Assembly (NCBI GenBank): GCA_003153055.1
Contig: PMBV01000157.1
Span: 1 to 15,311, forward strand
Direction of reading: 5' to 3'
DNA length: 15,311 nucleotides
DNA from: Myxococcales bacterium
GTDB taxonomy: Bacteria > Myxococcota > Myxococcia > Myxococcales > Myxococcaceae
Each line of letters begins with the position of its first letter. Position 1 is the first letter of the stretch. This document shows, in pieces, positions 7,854-14,762 of this stretch. The notes beneath the pieces are model-generated. The model had not been told where the DNA came from. It searched no databases and saw nothing but the letters and a program-made list of their open reading frames with translations. A program made the position numbers and the translations under genes.

Positions 7854-8719
7854 GGCACGTCTCCCAGAGGCGCTGGCGCCTCATCCATGACGCTTGCACG
7901 CGACGGGCCGTTGAGTTTTTGACGCAGGGTGCGCACACCGATGTTGAGCAGCCGGGCTGCGTGGGTGCGATTCCCACCGGTGCGGCGGAGCGCTTCTCCG
8001 ATGGCGAGGCGCTCGAGGTGCTCGAGGTCGAGCGGCAGGTGCTCCGGGAAGGGAGACGGGGAGTTGCGCCGGGGCTCGATGGGGAGATCGGCCGCGTCGA
8101 GCAAGGGCCCCTTGGCGCGAATCGCCGACCGCTCCAGCACATTGGCCAGCTCGCGCACATTTCCCGGCCAGTCGAAGCCCTCGAGGGCGGCCAGCGCAGC
8201 CCCAGTGAGGCGGAAGGGGGTCCTCCCCAACCCAGCGGCGATGCGCGTCAGCAGCTTGTCGGCGAGCTGGGCGAGGTCCTCTCTGCGCTCCCGCAGCGCG
8301 GGAACGTGGAGCGGGTAGACGTCGAGGCGGTAGTAGAGGTCGGAGCGTAGGGCGCCCCGGTCGAGAAGGGCGGAGGGGGCGCGGTTCGACGTGGCGATGA
8401 CGCGGCTCGAGTGGGGGGCCTCGAGGAGGGCGAGGAGCTTGGCCTGAGCGTCGTGGGTGAGGGCGCTGAGCTCGTCGATGAGCACCGTGCCCCGGTGCTG
8501 GAGCGCCTGGTCGACCGCCGCGGCCTCGAAGGTGATGGAGGGGACCACGGTGAAGGGCAGCGCGGCGCGGGGCGACATCGAGTGAATGAAGCGCGCGACG
8601 ACCTCCTTGCCGGCTCCGCTCTCACCGGTGATCAAGACGGTGGTCGGGGTGGGCGCGACGTCGAGGGCCGCGCCGAGCAGCTCGCGCATGGCGGCGCTCG
8701 AGGCGATGAGCTCATTCAT
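7850..8719 (-). CDS. AAA+/Fis-type regulator related to sigma-54 activators but lacking GAFTGA
   Basis: 289 residues, no N-terminal sensory domain. The ATPase core is intact: Walker A GESGAGKE (32-39), Walker B GTVLIDEL (77-84), sensor I region VIATSNR (107-113), LRSDLYYRL with the putative arginine finger (about Arg125), and WPGNVREL (184-191). A Fis-like helix-turn-helix follows (about 240-270, ALRRTGGNRTHAARLLNI). However, the stretch that should hold ELFGHxxGAFTGA is missing: Walker A to Walker B is about 20 residues shorter than in the upstream activator, and the segment before sensor I is about 12 shorter. These two loops engage sigma-54, so the protein probably cannot remodel sigma-54 holoenzyme. 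It may be a partner, anti-activator or sigma-70-type regulator. The start at 8719 has AGGAG upstream and overlaps the previous gene by 8 bp. Confidence 0.85.
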   Translation of the reverse strand: MNELIASSAAMRELLGAALDVAPTPTTVLITGESGAGKEVVARFIHSMSPRAALPFTVVPSITFEAAAVDQALQHRGTVLIDELSALTHDAQAKLLALLEAPHSSRVIATSNRAPSALLDRGALRSDLYYRLDVYPLHVPALRERREDLAQLADKLLTRIAAGLGRTPFRLTGAALAALEGFDWPGNVRELANVLERSAIRAKGPLLDAADLPIEPRRNSPSPFPEHLPLDLEHLERLAIGEALRRTGGNRTHAARLLNIGVRTLRQKLNGPSRASVMDEAPAPLGDVP

Positions 8720-10019
8720 GGGAAGGCTCCTGCGCTCGGCTTCGCGCGGAGGCGGCCCGGGCCAGCTCCCGGGCGAGCCCGACGTTGGTCTCCAGCAGCT
8801 CGACGGGTACCGAGCTCACGGGAGTCTCGCTCGTGGGCTCGACGCGGAGCCCCTTCAGCGCGCGGCGCACCAGGCTCCACTGGCCCTTCGACGTGACGCC
8901 CACGCCGAGGCGGCTCTCGGCGTAGTCGAAGATGGCCTCGGCGCGGATTGGGTCACGGCCCTCGAGGTAGAGCTCGACGGCGCCGAGGAGGTGGGGACTG
9001 AGCTCACCGGGTGGGACCAGCGCGGAGGTCGACGCCAGCACGGCGGCGGCGAAGCTGGGCGCGCCGAGATCCCGCGCGGCACGGGAGGCGGCCCGAGCCA
9101 GCTCGAGCTCGTGGGCTCCGTGGCGCACGGCTTGAACCAGCCAGCCACCCAGCGCCGAGGCGCGGGCGTGCTCATCGGGGCACGTCAGGCCAGCGATGAG
9201 CATCTGCTGGCACAGTCCCACGGCGTCGCGGCAGAGCTCAGGGCTCTGCTGGAGCGCCTCGACGAAGGGCGCCATGGCCTTGGCCTCTCGCCCCATGAGC
9301 ACCTCGCGACGCCAGGTGACCAGACCCAGCTCGCCCTTGATCGGCTCCTCGATGCCCAGCGTGTCTCCGGCGCTGGCCGAGGCCGCCTCGGAGAGGCAGG
9401 AGCCAGTGAGATCGCAGAGCTTGGCTCTGGCCAGGCGGCCGATGGGCCCCACCGGTGGGACGAAGGCGAACAGGTGGATCGCCTCCTCGGCCTGACCCCG
9501 CGACAGCGCCAGCTCGGCGAGGCGGAGGTAGGCGAAGTTGGCGTCCGGGCCCGAGCGGGCCTTCTTGAACAGCCGCTCGGCCTCCTCGATGGTTCCGAGC
9601 TCGAGCTCGCACTGGCCCTTGGTCGCGTCGAGGCGGCCGGGGCACTCGTCGGGAATGCCGTAGGCGCGAATGGGCCAGGCGCGCATCGGGAGTGCCAGCT
9701 CTCCCTCCCAGGGGAGCCCCTTCAAGAGGCGAATGTCGAGGGCGAGCCCTCCGTCGCCGTCGCTCACCTCGGCCCACAGCTGTCGGGTGGTACACCGCAA
9801 CACCGTGCGATCGCCCTGACTCTCGATCTGCGGGCACAGGGCACTGCCCAAGGCGCCCTTGGGCTTGGCGTTGACGAGCACCAGCTGTCGCTTGATGGGC
9901 TCGACGAGCACGGTGGCGGGCTTGCCGTTGGTGCGGGCGAGGAGCAGCCGCTCGGCGGCCGCCGTGAAGCCCGTGGGAGCCGACCCGAGGACGGAGGCGA
10001 TGAGGCCCAAGGTGAACAT
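8712..10019 (-). CDS. Unknown exported protein with TPR-like helical repeats, in flagellar operon
   Basis: 435 residues from the ATG at 10019, preceded by a G-rich site just after the stop of the activator gene (16-bp gap). I do not recognise the family. The N-terminus MFTLGLIASVLGSA is short and hydrophobic, fitting a weak signal peptide. Residues about 25-115 look beta-rich (VLVEPIKRQLVLVN, GGLALDIRLL). From about 140 the protein is helical with TPR-like pairs (EEAERLFKKARSGPDANFAYLRLAELALSRGQAEEAIHLF at 145-184, further helices at about 250-380). Nine cysteines are spread over residues 62-280, uncommon for a cytoplasmic TPR protein and compatible with disulfides outside the cytoplasm. Location inside the operon suggests a flagellar assembly or envelope-scaffold role, but no function can be assigned. 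The in-frame extension upstream to 10406 overlaps the activator gene and was not used. Confidence 0.75.
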   Translation of the reverse strand: MFTLGLIASVLGSAPTGFTAAAERLLLARTNGKPATVLVEPIKRQLVLVNAKPKGALGSALCPQIESQGDRTVLRCTTRQLWAEVSDGDGGLALDIRLLKGLPWEGELALPMRAWPIRAYGIPDECPGRLDATKGQCELELGTIEEAERLFKKARSGPDANFAYLRLAELALSRGQAEEAIHLFAFVPPVGPIGRLARAKLCDLTGSCLSEAASASAGDTLGIEEPIKGELGLVTWRREVLMGREAKAMAPFVEALQQSPELCRDAVGLCQQMLIAGLTCPDEHARASALGGWLVQAVRHGAHELELARAASRAARDLGAPSFAAAVLASTSALVPPGELSPHLLGAVELYLEGRDPIRAEAIFDYAESRLGVGVTSKGQWSLVRRALKGLRVEPTSETPVSSVPVELLETNVGLARELARAASARSRAQEPSHE

Positions 10020-10035
10020 CGAGGCCCCCGGCGCC

Positions 10036-11211
10036 TCACGCGGCCTGCGAGTCGCGCTGGCGGCGGCGGAGTTTCTCGACCAGCGTGGTGCGCTGGAGCC
10101 CGAGGAGGTCCGCCGCGGCTTTGCGGTTGCCCCCCGCCTGGTCCAGCGCCGCCGTGATGTAGGCGTCCTCCAGGCTGCGCAAGAGCCCCGGCAAGTCGAT
10201 GGGGAACTGAGGGTGCTGGGCCCGGTGGGTGAGCTCCTCGGGGGTAGGCACCGGCCGCTGGAGCTCCGGGCCCTGGCTCGGCAGGGGTTCGAAGCCGCGG
10301 GGCATCTCTCCCATGGGCGCGGGCGCCGGAAGGACGCTGGCCGCTTCCAGGCCACCCAGCGCGGGCGACGGCGGCGGGGGGGGCACCAGCGAGAGCGTCG
10401 GCCCACTCGTCTCGGTGGCGTTCATCGCCGCGGTCTGGCGCACGTGGGTGGGCAGATCGCTCAGGCGAATGATCGCCCCTTCGGTGCACACCGAGACGCG
10501 CTCCACCAGGTTCTCGAGCTCTCGAACGTTGCCCGGCCAGGAGTGCAGCTCGAGGGCGCGAATCGCGGCGGCCTCGAGCGGGCGGGTCTCTCCCTTCTGG
10601 GCCCAGAAATGGTGAAACAGCCTGAGGATGTCGCCTCGCCGCACCCGCAGCGGCGGCAGCTCGAGTGGGCACACCATCAGCCGGTAGTAGAGGTCGCGGC
10701 GGAAGCGCCCTGCCTCGACCTCGGCGGCGAGGTTGCGGTTGGTGGCGGCGATGAGGCGGAAGTTCGCCGTGACGCTCTCGGCGCTGCCCACGGGCTCGTA
10801 GGTGCGCTCCTGCAGCAGCCTGAGGATCTTGACCTGCAACGCCAGCGGCAGCTCGCCGATCTCGTCGAGGAACAGCGTGCCCCCATCGGCCATCGCCACT
10901 CGACCCTTTCGCGAGGCGATGGCACCGGTGAAGGCCCCTCGCACATGGCCGAACAGCTCGCTCTCGAGCAGCGACTCGGGAATCGCCCCGCAGTTCACCG
11001 GAACGAAGTGGCGGCGCCCCCTGAGGCTGTGCTCGTGAATATGGCGGGCGAAGACCTCCTTGCCCGTTCCCGTCTCGCCGGTGAGCAGCACCGTCGAGTC
11101 CGTCGGGGCGATGCGCGCGACCGCCCTGAGGAGATCCACCAAGGGCGAGTCGGGGGCATGGACCAGCGAGGGCGAGGTGAGTGGCTCGACTGTTGGAATA
11201 GCGAGATTCAT
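10036..11211 (-). CDS. Sigma-54-dependent flagellar transcriptional activator (no receiver domain)
   Basis: 391 residues. This is an enhancer-binding protein that uses ATP hydrolysis to open sigma-54 promoters. The AAA+ domain starts almost at once: Walker A GETGTGKE (45-52), intact GAFTGA (92-97, in [13 protein letters not shown]), Walker [11 protein letters not shown] (111-120), sensor I AATNRN (155-160), FRRDLYYRL (170-178) and WPGNVREL (225-232). A Pro-rich linker (about 265-330) leads to a Fis-like helix-turn-helix (about 346-384, [22 protein letters not shown]). There is no receiver domain, only about 20 N-terminal residues, so it cannot be a classical phosphorylated FlrC/FleR-type regulator. 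It is the first gene of the flagellar unit, with a strong sigma-54 promoter ahead of it, so autoregulation is likely. Confidence 0.93.
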   Translation of the reverse strand: MNLAIPTVEPLTSPSLVHAPDSPLVDLLRAVARIAPTDSTVLLTGETGTGKEVFARHIHEHSLRGRRHFVPVNCGAIPESLLESELFGHVRGAFTGAIASRKGRVAMADGGTLFLDEIGELPLALQVKILRLLQERTYEPVGSAESVTANFRLIAATNRNLAAEVEAGRFRRDLYYRLMVCPLELPPLRVRRGDILRLFHHFWAQKGETRPLEAAAIRALELHSWPGNVRELENLVERVSVCTEGAIIRLSDLPTHVRQTAAMNATETSGPTLSLVPPPPPSPALGGLEAASVLPAPAPMGEMPRGFEPLPSQGPELQRPVPTPEELTHRAQHPQFPIDLPGLLRSLEDAYITAALDQAGGNRKAAADLLGLQRTTLVEKLRRRQRDSQAA

Positions 11212-11266
11212 GGGTTCTCTTTGAGTGCGAGCTGCAAGGTGACGTCGTTAATCCATCAGCGTGCAG

Positions 11267-11282
11267 AGCAACCCGCTTGCCA
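11267..11282 (-). promoter_or_regulatory. Sigma-54 promoter of the flagellar regulator/basal-body operon
   Basis: On the minus strand this reads TGGCAAGCGGGTTGCT. It matches the consensus TGGCACG-N4-TTGCW at all but one defined position, with correct GG-GC spacing. The transcript would start near 11256, giving a leader of about 45 bases before the ATG at 11211. This would drive the activator gene and the flgB-to-fliI genes behind it. Confidence 0.8.
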
Positions 11283-11315
11283 GCGCCAGAAAACCAACGA
11301 TTCCGAGTCATTGAC

Positions 11316-11336
11316 GTGACGCGCCACGGGGTTGAC
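11316..11336. promoter_or_regulatory. Putative activator-binding element, copy 2 (divergent regulatory region)
   Basis: GACGCGCCACGGGGTTGAC at 11318-11336 matches the fliI-motE copy at 17 of 19 bases. The left end forms an imperfect 12-bp palindrome, GTGACGCGCCAC (11316-11327, five of six pairs). It lies about midway between the minus-strand sigma-54 promoter (centre near 11275) and the plus-strand sigma-54-like site (centre near 11370), about 47 bp from each. This fits an upstream activating sequence serving both directions. Confidence 0.5.
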
Positions 11337-11361
11337 CGGGAGTCATCGAAGCCCCCGACCA

Positions 11362-11377
11362 TGGTGATGCGACTGCT
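11362..11377 (+). promoter_or_regulatory. Weak sigma-54-like site ahead of the histidine kinase
   Basis: TGGTGATGCGACTGCT has the invariant GG and GC at the correct 10-base spacing and a TGCT -12 element, but the -24 element is poor beyond TGG. It would transcribe toward the kinase with a long leader (about 190 bases to the chosen ATG). The evidence is motif only. Confidence 0.3.
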
Positions 11378-11577
11378 ACAGCCTTTGGGATCAAGGCGTT
11401 CGATCAAGGGGTCGAGTGGACACCGCGGTTCGTCGGTTCACCCACCCAGGAACTTTGAACGAGAGGTGGGAGGGCGGGGTGGGCAGCGGACAACACCGCA
11501 ACATCGCGAGGGGCTCAGGGCGAACTTCCGTGTGCCATGAGTGGGCCAACGGTTTGCACGCCGCACGCCAGGTGGGA

Positions 11578-13122
11578 ATGGTGATCGCACGGCCGGCACC
11601 CCGTTCGGTGGACACGGATCAGGGTTTCCGCACGCTGGTCGATTCTCTTCCGGTGGGGCTGATGTGGCTCGACCGGAATGGGCACGCCATCGACTGGAAC
11701 CTGCCGGCCGAGGTCTTCCTGACCAGCTCCCTGGGGCCCAAGCTCGAGCTGGCCATTGCCCGGCTGCACACGAGCGCGAGCGATACAGGTGGGTGTGTGC
11801 AGGCCTTCTGCGAGCTCTCGGGCTCGGAGCGCTTGTCGATCGCGGTCTCGCCTGACCGCACGCCCCACGTCTTCTTGGTGGTGCTCGACCGACAGAAGCT
11901 TGAGCGGGCCCGCAACGAGGCGTCGGTGTTGCGCGAGGTGCTCAAGGCCATCGCGTCCAGCGCGTCTCGGCGTGACGCGGTCCAACGGGCGCTCTCGACG
12001 GTGCACGCGTCGGTGTCGGTGCTGCATTTGGCGTTTTTCGAGCTCGATCAACGGGGCGAGCAGTTCACCTGCACGGCCTCGGCTGGCGTGAGTGAGGCAG
12101 AGCCAGGCCTCTTGGAGCCGATCGCCAACGATCCGTCGCGATCGCTGCTGGCGGCAGCGTTGGCGCAGACCAAGCCCCTCCATGTTCCCGATGTCGGTGA
12201 CGTCGCCACCGGGCTGCCCTTCTCGGCTCCGAGCGGGAGCTCGGCCCTGCTGATGTCCATCGGCCGGCGCGGGTCGAGCGGCGTCTTGTACGTCTCGGCG
12301 GCCGAGGAGACCTTGAGCGAAGGGGTGCTGCGGGTGCTCCAGGCCCTGGCCGATGCCATCGGCGCCCTGCAGGATCTGGTGACACTGGAGGCCGAAGCGG
12401 CCCGGGCTCGAGAAGTGGCAGCCCAGCGAGATCGCCTGGCGACCATCGGCCAGCTGGTGGCTGGGGTGGCGCACGAGATCAACAACCCCCTCGCCTTTCT
12501 CAAGAGCAACCTGAACACCCTCAAGGCCGACGCGGCGGAGTTGATGGCCAAGAACGAGGTGGCCGAGGTCGACGAGATCGTCACCGAGTCGCTCGAGGGC
12601 GTGTCGCGCATCGAGACCATCGTGCAGGCGCTCAAGGGCACGGCCCGCAAGACCCAAGAGAAGATTCGCTTCGACCCGGGGAAGGCGGTCGGCGAGGCGG
12701 TGACGATCTTCCGCGGCGCGAAGAAGGCCGAGTGCGAGATCGACTTCGAGGTCGAGGCGGTGCCCGAGGTGATGGGCTCGCCTTCGGCCGTCGGTCAGGT
12801 GGTGCTGAACCTGCTCCAGAACGGCCTTGATGCCATGAGCGGCACGGAGCGCAAGGCCCGCCGCCTTCGCATCAGGGCCTGGGGCACCGAGCGCACGGCG
12901 CATTTCTCGGTGCGCGACCTGGGCACGGGCATACCCCCCGAGGTGCAGCGGCGCATGTTCGACGCGTTCTTCACCACCAAGGATCCCGGCAAGGGCACCG
13001 GCCTCGGCCTCTACATCTGCCGCGATCTCATCGAGGGCATGGGCGGCACCCTGCGCTTCACCACCGGCAGCGACGGCACCGTCTTCGAGTGCGAGCTCCC
13101 GGCGGTGGCCGAAGAGCCCTGA
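11578..13122 (+). CDS. Cytoplasmic PAS/GAF sensor histidine kinase
   Basis: 514 residues from the ATG at 11578 (AGGTGGG just upstream). In-frame starts further upstream exist (GTG at 11479 with GGGAGG, or 11416), but that stretch has weaker GC-ending codon use. There are no membrane segments. A PAS-like region (about 17-110, FRTLVDSLPVGLMWLDRNGHAIDWN) is followed by a GAF-like region (about 132-268) and a helical linker. The dimerisation/phosphoacceptor domain carries LVAGVAHEINNPLAFLKSN (His299). The ATPase domain has NLLQNGLDAM (Asn415), DLGTGIPP (Asp447 onward), FFTTKDPGKGTGLGLYIC, and ends near GTVFECELP. This is an NtrB-like orthodox kinase that should phosphorylate a separate receiver. 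It is divergent from the flagellar activator, suggesting flagellar control in the manner of FlrB/FleS, but that activator has no receiver to accept phosphate. Confidence 0.9.
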   Translation: MVIARPAPRSVDTDQGFRTLVDSLPVGLMWLDRNGHAIDWNLPAEVFLTSSLGPKLELAIARLHTSASDTGGCVQAFCELSGSERLSIAVSPDRTPHVFLVVLDRQKLERARNEASVLREVLKAIASSASRRDAVQRALSTVHASVSVLHLAFFELDQRGEQFTCTASAGVSEAEPGLLEPIANDPSRSLLAAALAQTKPLHVPDVGDVATGLPFSAPSGSSALLMSIGRRGSSGVLYVSAAEETLSEGVLRVLQALADAIGALQDLVTLEAEAARAREVAAQRDRLATIGQLVAGVAHEINNPLAFLKSNLNTLKADAAELMAKNEVAEVDEIVTESLEGVSRIETIVQALKGTARKTQEKIRFDPGKAVGEAVTIFRGAKKAECEIDFEVEAVPEVMGSPSAVGQVVLNLLQNGLDAMSGTERKARRLRIRAWGTERTAHFSVRDLGTGIPPEVQRRMFDAFFTTKDPGKGTGLGLYICRDLIEGMGGTLRFTTGSDGTVFECELPAVAEEP

Positions 13123-13185
13123 CCGGCGGAGGACGGCCCGCCTTGAACCCGGACCTTTGCCGAGACGCAGGGTTTGAGGGTATGC

Positions 13186-14505
13186 GTGCGCTCGATGCCT
13201 GGCTTCAAGCTCTTGTTGGCCGATGAACGGGGACGCGTGGTGGAACACCCCTGGCTGCTCGCCACCGTTCGATCCGATGACGAGGTCCTCCCCGCTCCTG
13301 GCCGGCCCATTCCCCTGCCCGAGGGGGCCCGGCTGGCGCAGTTGCCCGGTCGCCTGCCGATCGGCGTCGACCCGAAGAGCGGGGCGCTGGTGCTGGTGGA
13401 GGAGTTCGAGCTCGACGGGCGACGGTTCGTGCCCCAGGCGGTCGGGGCGGTGTTGCCTCCTGGGTTCACCCGCACCTACCTCCCGGGAGAGGTGAAGCAC
13501 GCCGGGCCGGTCTTGCCCCAGTGGGCGTACACCGCCGCGGCCTGGAGCGATCAGGGGCCCGTGGTGTGGGCGCAGTGGACCGATCGGCGCTCGCATTGGA
13601 CCCCCGTGCATTTCAACACGCCGGAGTTGCCTCGGCTGGTGGCAGCGGCCCTGGCTCGGTTCCCCGAGAACGCGGTCCTCCGTCAGCTCAAGACCTGTGC
13701 GCTGAGCTACCGGTGCTTCACCAGCCAGAACGTCTTCTACGGCCGCGACGAGGGCGGTGTTCCGTCGTCGGTGATGTGCAACGCGCGCTGCGTGGGGTGT
13801 ATCTCGAGCCAGCCCAAGGGCGGGCCTCCGGCGTCTCACGAGCGCATCGACGCCGGCCCCACCGCCGAGGAGATCGCCGCCGTCGGCGCCTGGCATCTCG
13901 GCCGGGCGAGTGGCCGTACGATGATCTCCTTTGGTCAGGGCTGTGAAGGCGAGCCGCTGACCCGGTGGAAGGTGCTGGCCCAGGCCGTGCGCCTCGTGCG
14001 CGCCGCGACCCCGCGCGGGAGCATCAATATCAACACCAACGGGAGCCTCACCGTCGGCCTCGAGGCCCTGCTCGACGCCGGGCTCGACGCGGTGCGCTTC
14101 TCGCTCAACTCGGCGGTGCCCGATCTCTACGCGGCCTATTACCGGCCCCGTCAGTACGCCTGGGACGACGTGGAGCGCTCCATCGCCATGGCCCGCCGCC
14201 GCCATGCCTTCATCGCGTTGAACCTGCTCCTGTTTCCCGGTGTCAGCGATCGCACGGGCGAGGTCGAAGCCTTGGTGCGTCTGGTGCGACGCTACCGGAT
14301 CGACCAGCTCCAGACTCGCCCATTGGCCATCGACCCCCTGCAGTACATCGAGCTTGGGGCCGGCCGCGGCGCTGGTGGAGCGCCCATCGGCATTCCCGCC
14401 ATGCTCCAGCAGCTCAAGAAACAGGCGCCCTGGCTCGTCATCGGGAACTTCGCCCGAGGCCTCGGCGAACGCAGTCACCAGAAAAAGAAACGGGGCTCCG
14501 ACTAA
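13186..14505 (+). CDS. Radical SAM protein of unknown function with long N-terminal extension
   Basis: 439 residues using the GTG at 13186, chosen because GAGGG lies 5 bases before it; ATG 13195 and TTG 13174 are alternatives. The Cx3Cx2C iron-sulfur motif CNARCVGC (Cys198, 202, 205) would bind the 4Fe-4S cluster that cleaves S-adenosylmethionine. SFGQGCEGEPL (248-258) resembles the SAM-contacting GGEP motif, and SININTNG (279-286), VRFSLNS and LNLLLFPGVSD follow as barrel strands. Residues 1 to about 190 contain no domain I recognise. The substrate is unknown. It lies 63 bp after the kinase on the same strand and could be co-transcribed, but nothing ties it to motility. The last residues, KKKRGSD, are coded by terminator hairpin DNA. 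Confidence 0.85.
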   Translation: MRSMPGFKLLLADERGRVVEHPWLLATVRSDDEVLPAPGRPIPLPEGARLAQLPGRLPIGVDPKSGALVLVEEFELDGRRFVPQAVGAVLPPGFTRTYLPGEVKHAGPVLPQWAYTAAAWSDQGPVVWAQWTDRRSHWTPVHFNTPELPRLVAAALARFPENAVLRQLKTCALSYRCFTSQNVFYGRDEGGVPSSVMCNARCVGCISSQPKGGPPASHERIDAGPTAEEIAAVGAWHLGRASGRTMISFGQGCEGEPLTRWKVLAQAVRLVRAATPRGSININTNGSLTVGLEALLDAGLDAVRFSLNSAVPDLYAAYYRPRQYAWDDVERSIAMARRRHAFIALNLLLFPGVSDRTGEVEALVRLVRRYRIDQLQTRPLAIDPLQYIELGAGRGAGGAPIGIPAMLQQLKKQAPWLVIGNFARGLGERSHQKKKRGSD

Positions 14506-14527
14506 AGGGGGAAAGTCGGAGCCCCGT
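14481..14527 (-). terminator. Intrinsic terminator for the minus-strand receiver gene
   Basis: A perfect 14-bp inverted repeat (14490-14503 and 14514-14527) flanks a 10-base loop. Read on the minus strand, the GC-rich stem is followed directly by TTTCTTTTTC (14490-14481), the U-rich tract of an intrinsic terminator. Read on the plus strand there is no T tract, so it is directional, although the hairpin could still protect the 3' end of the convergent radical SAM message. The TAA stop of that gene (14503-14505) begins inside the stem. Confidence 0.85.
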
Positions 14528-14762
14528 CCGAGGCTGGCCCAACGCCAACCTCTCCAATGTAGCTCCACTGCATTCCAATCTCCGCGCCAACCAGGTCAGC
14601 TGCCTAAGCGCCTTGAAAGAGGACATGGTCATTGTACCATGTGTTTACATGTGCGCCTCCGGGCACCGCTCAACGGCAAAGACTCAAGTGGTTTCTGGGT
14701 CTTAGGTGCTGTCCAAAAACAAGACAGTCGCCCTCAACAGGTGACAGCGATGGAAAACGGTC
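14528..14762. other. AT-richer convergent intergenic region with inverted repeats
   Basis: No convincing gene is seen here, and base composition is less GC-rich than in the genes around it. ACATGGT (14623-14629) and ACCATGT (14636-14642) form a perfect 7-bp inverted repeat. A further ACATG at 14647-14651 pairs with CATGT at 14638-14642. Minus-strand TGGTACAAT (14639-14631) resembles an extended -10 promoter element. Further imperfect stems are GCACC/GGTGC (14663-14667, 14705-14709, with inner AAGAC/GTCTT) and CTGTC/GACAG (14709-14713, 14723-14727). Roles are unknown. Confidence 0.4.

Noticed and set aside
7850..8719. Frameshift or assembly error as the cause of the missing GAFTGA
   Set aside because: The reading frame and flanking motifs are continuous, and the missing stretches are in two separate places, so a single sequencing error does not explain them.
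10020..10406. N-terminal extension of the TPR-like protein
   Set aside because: It overlaps the activator coding region out of frame; the ATG at 10019 begins a hydrophobic signal-like stretch right after the activator stop.
13123..13185. Terminator between the kinase and radical SAM gene
   Set aside because: There is only a short GGCGG/CCGCC repeat with no T tract; it is too weak to call.
11515..14568. Minus-strand frame of 1017 codons
   Set aside because: It lies opposite the histidine kinase and radical SAM genes, both with clear motifs; its composition is His/Arg/Gly-rich with no domain.
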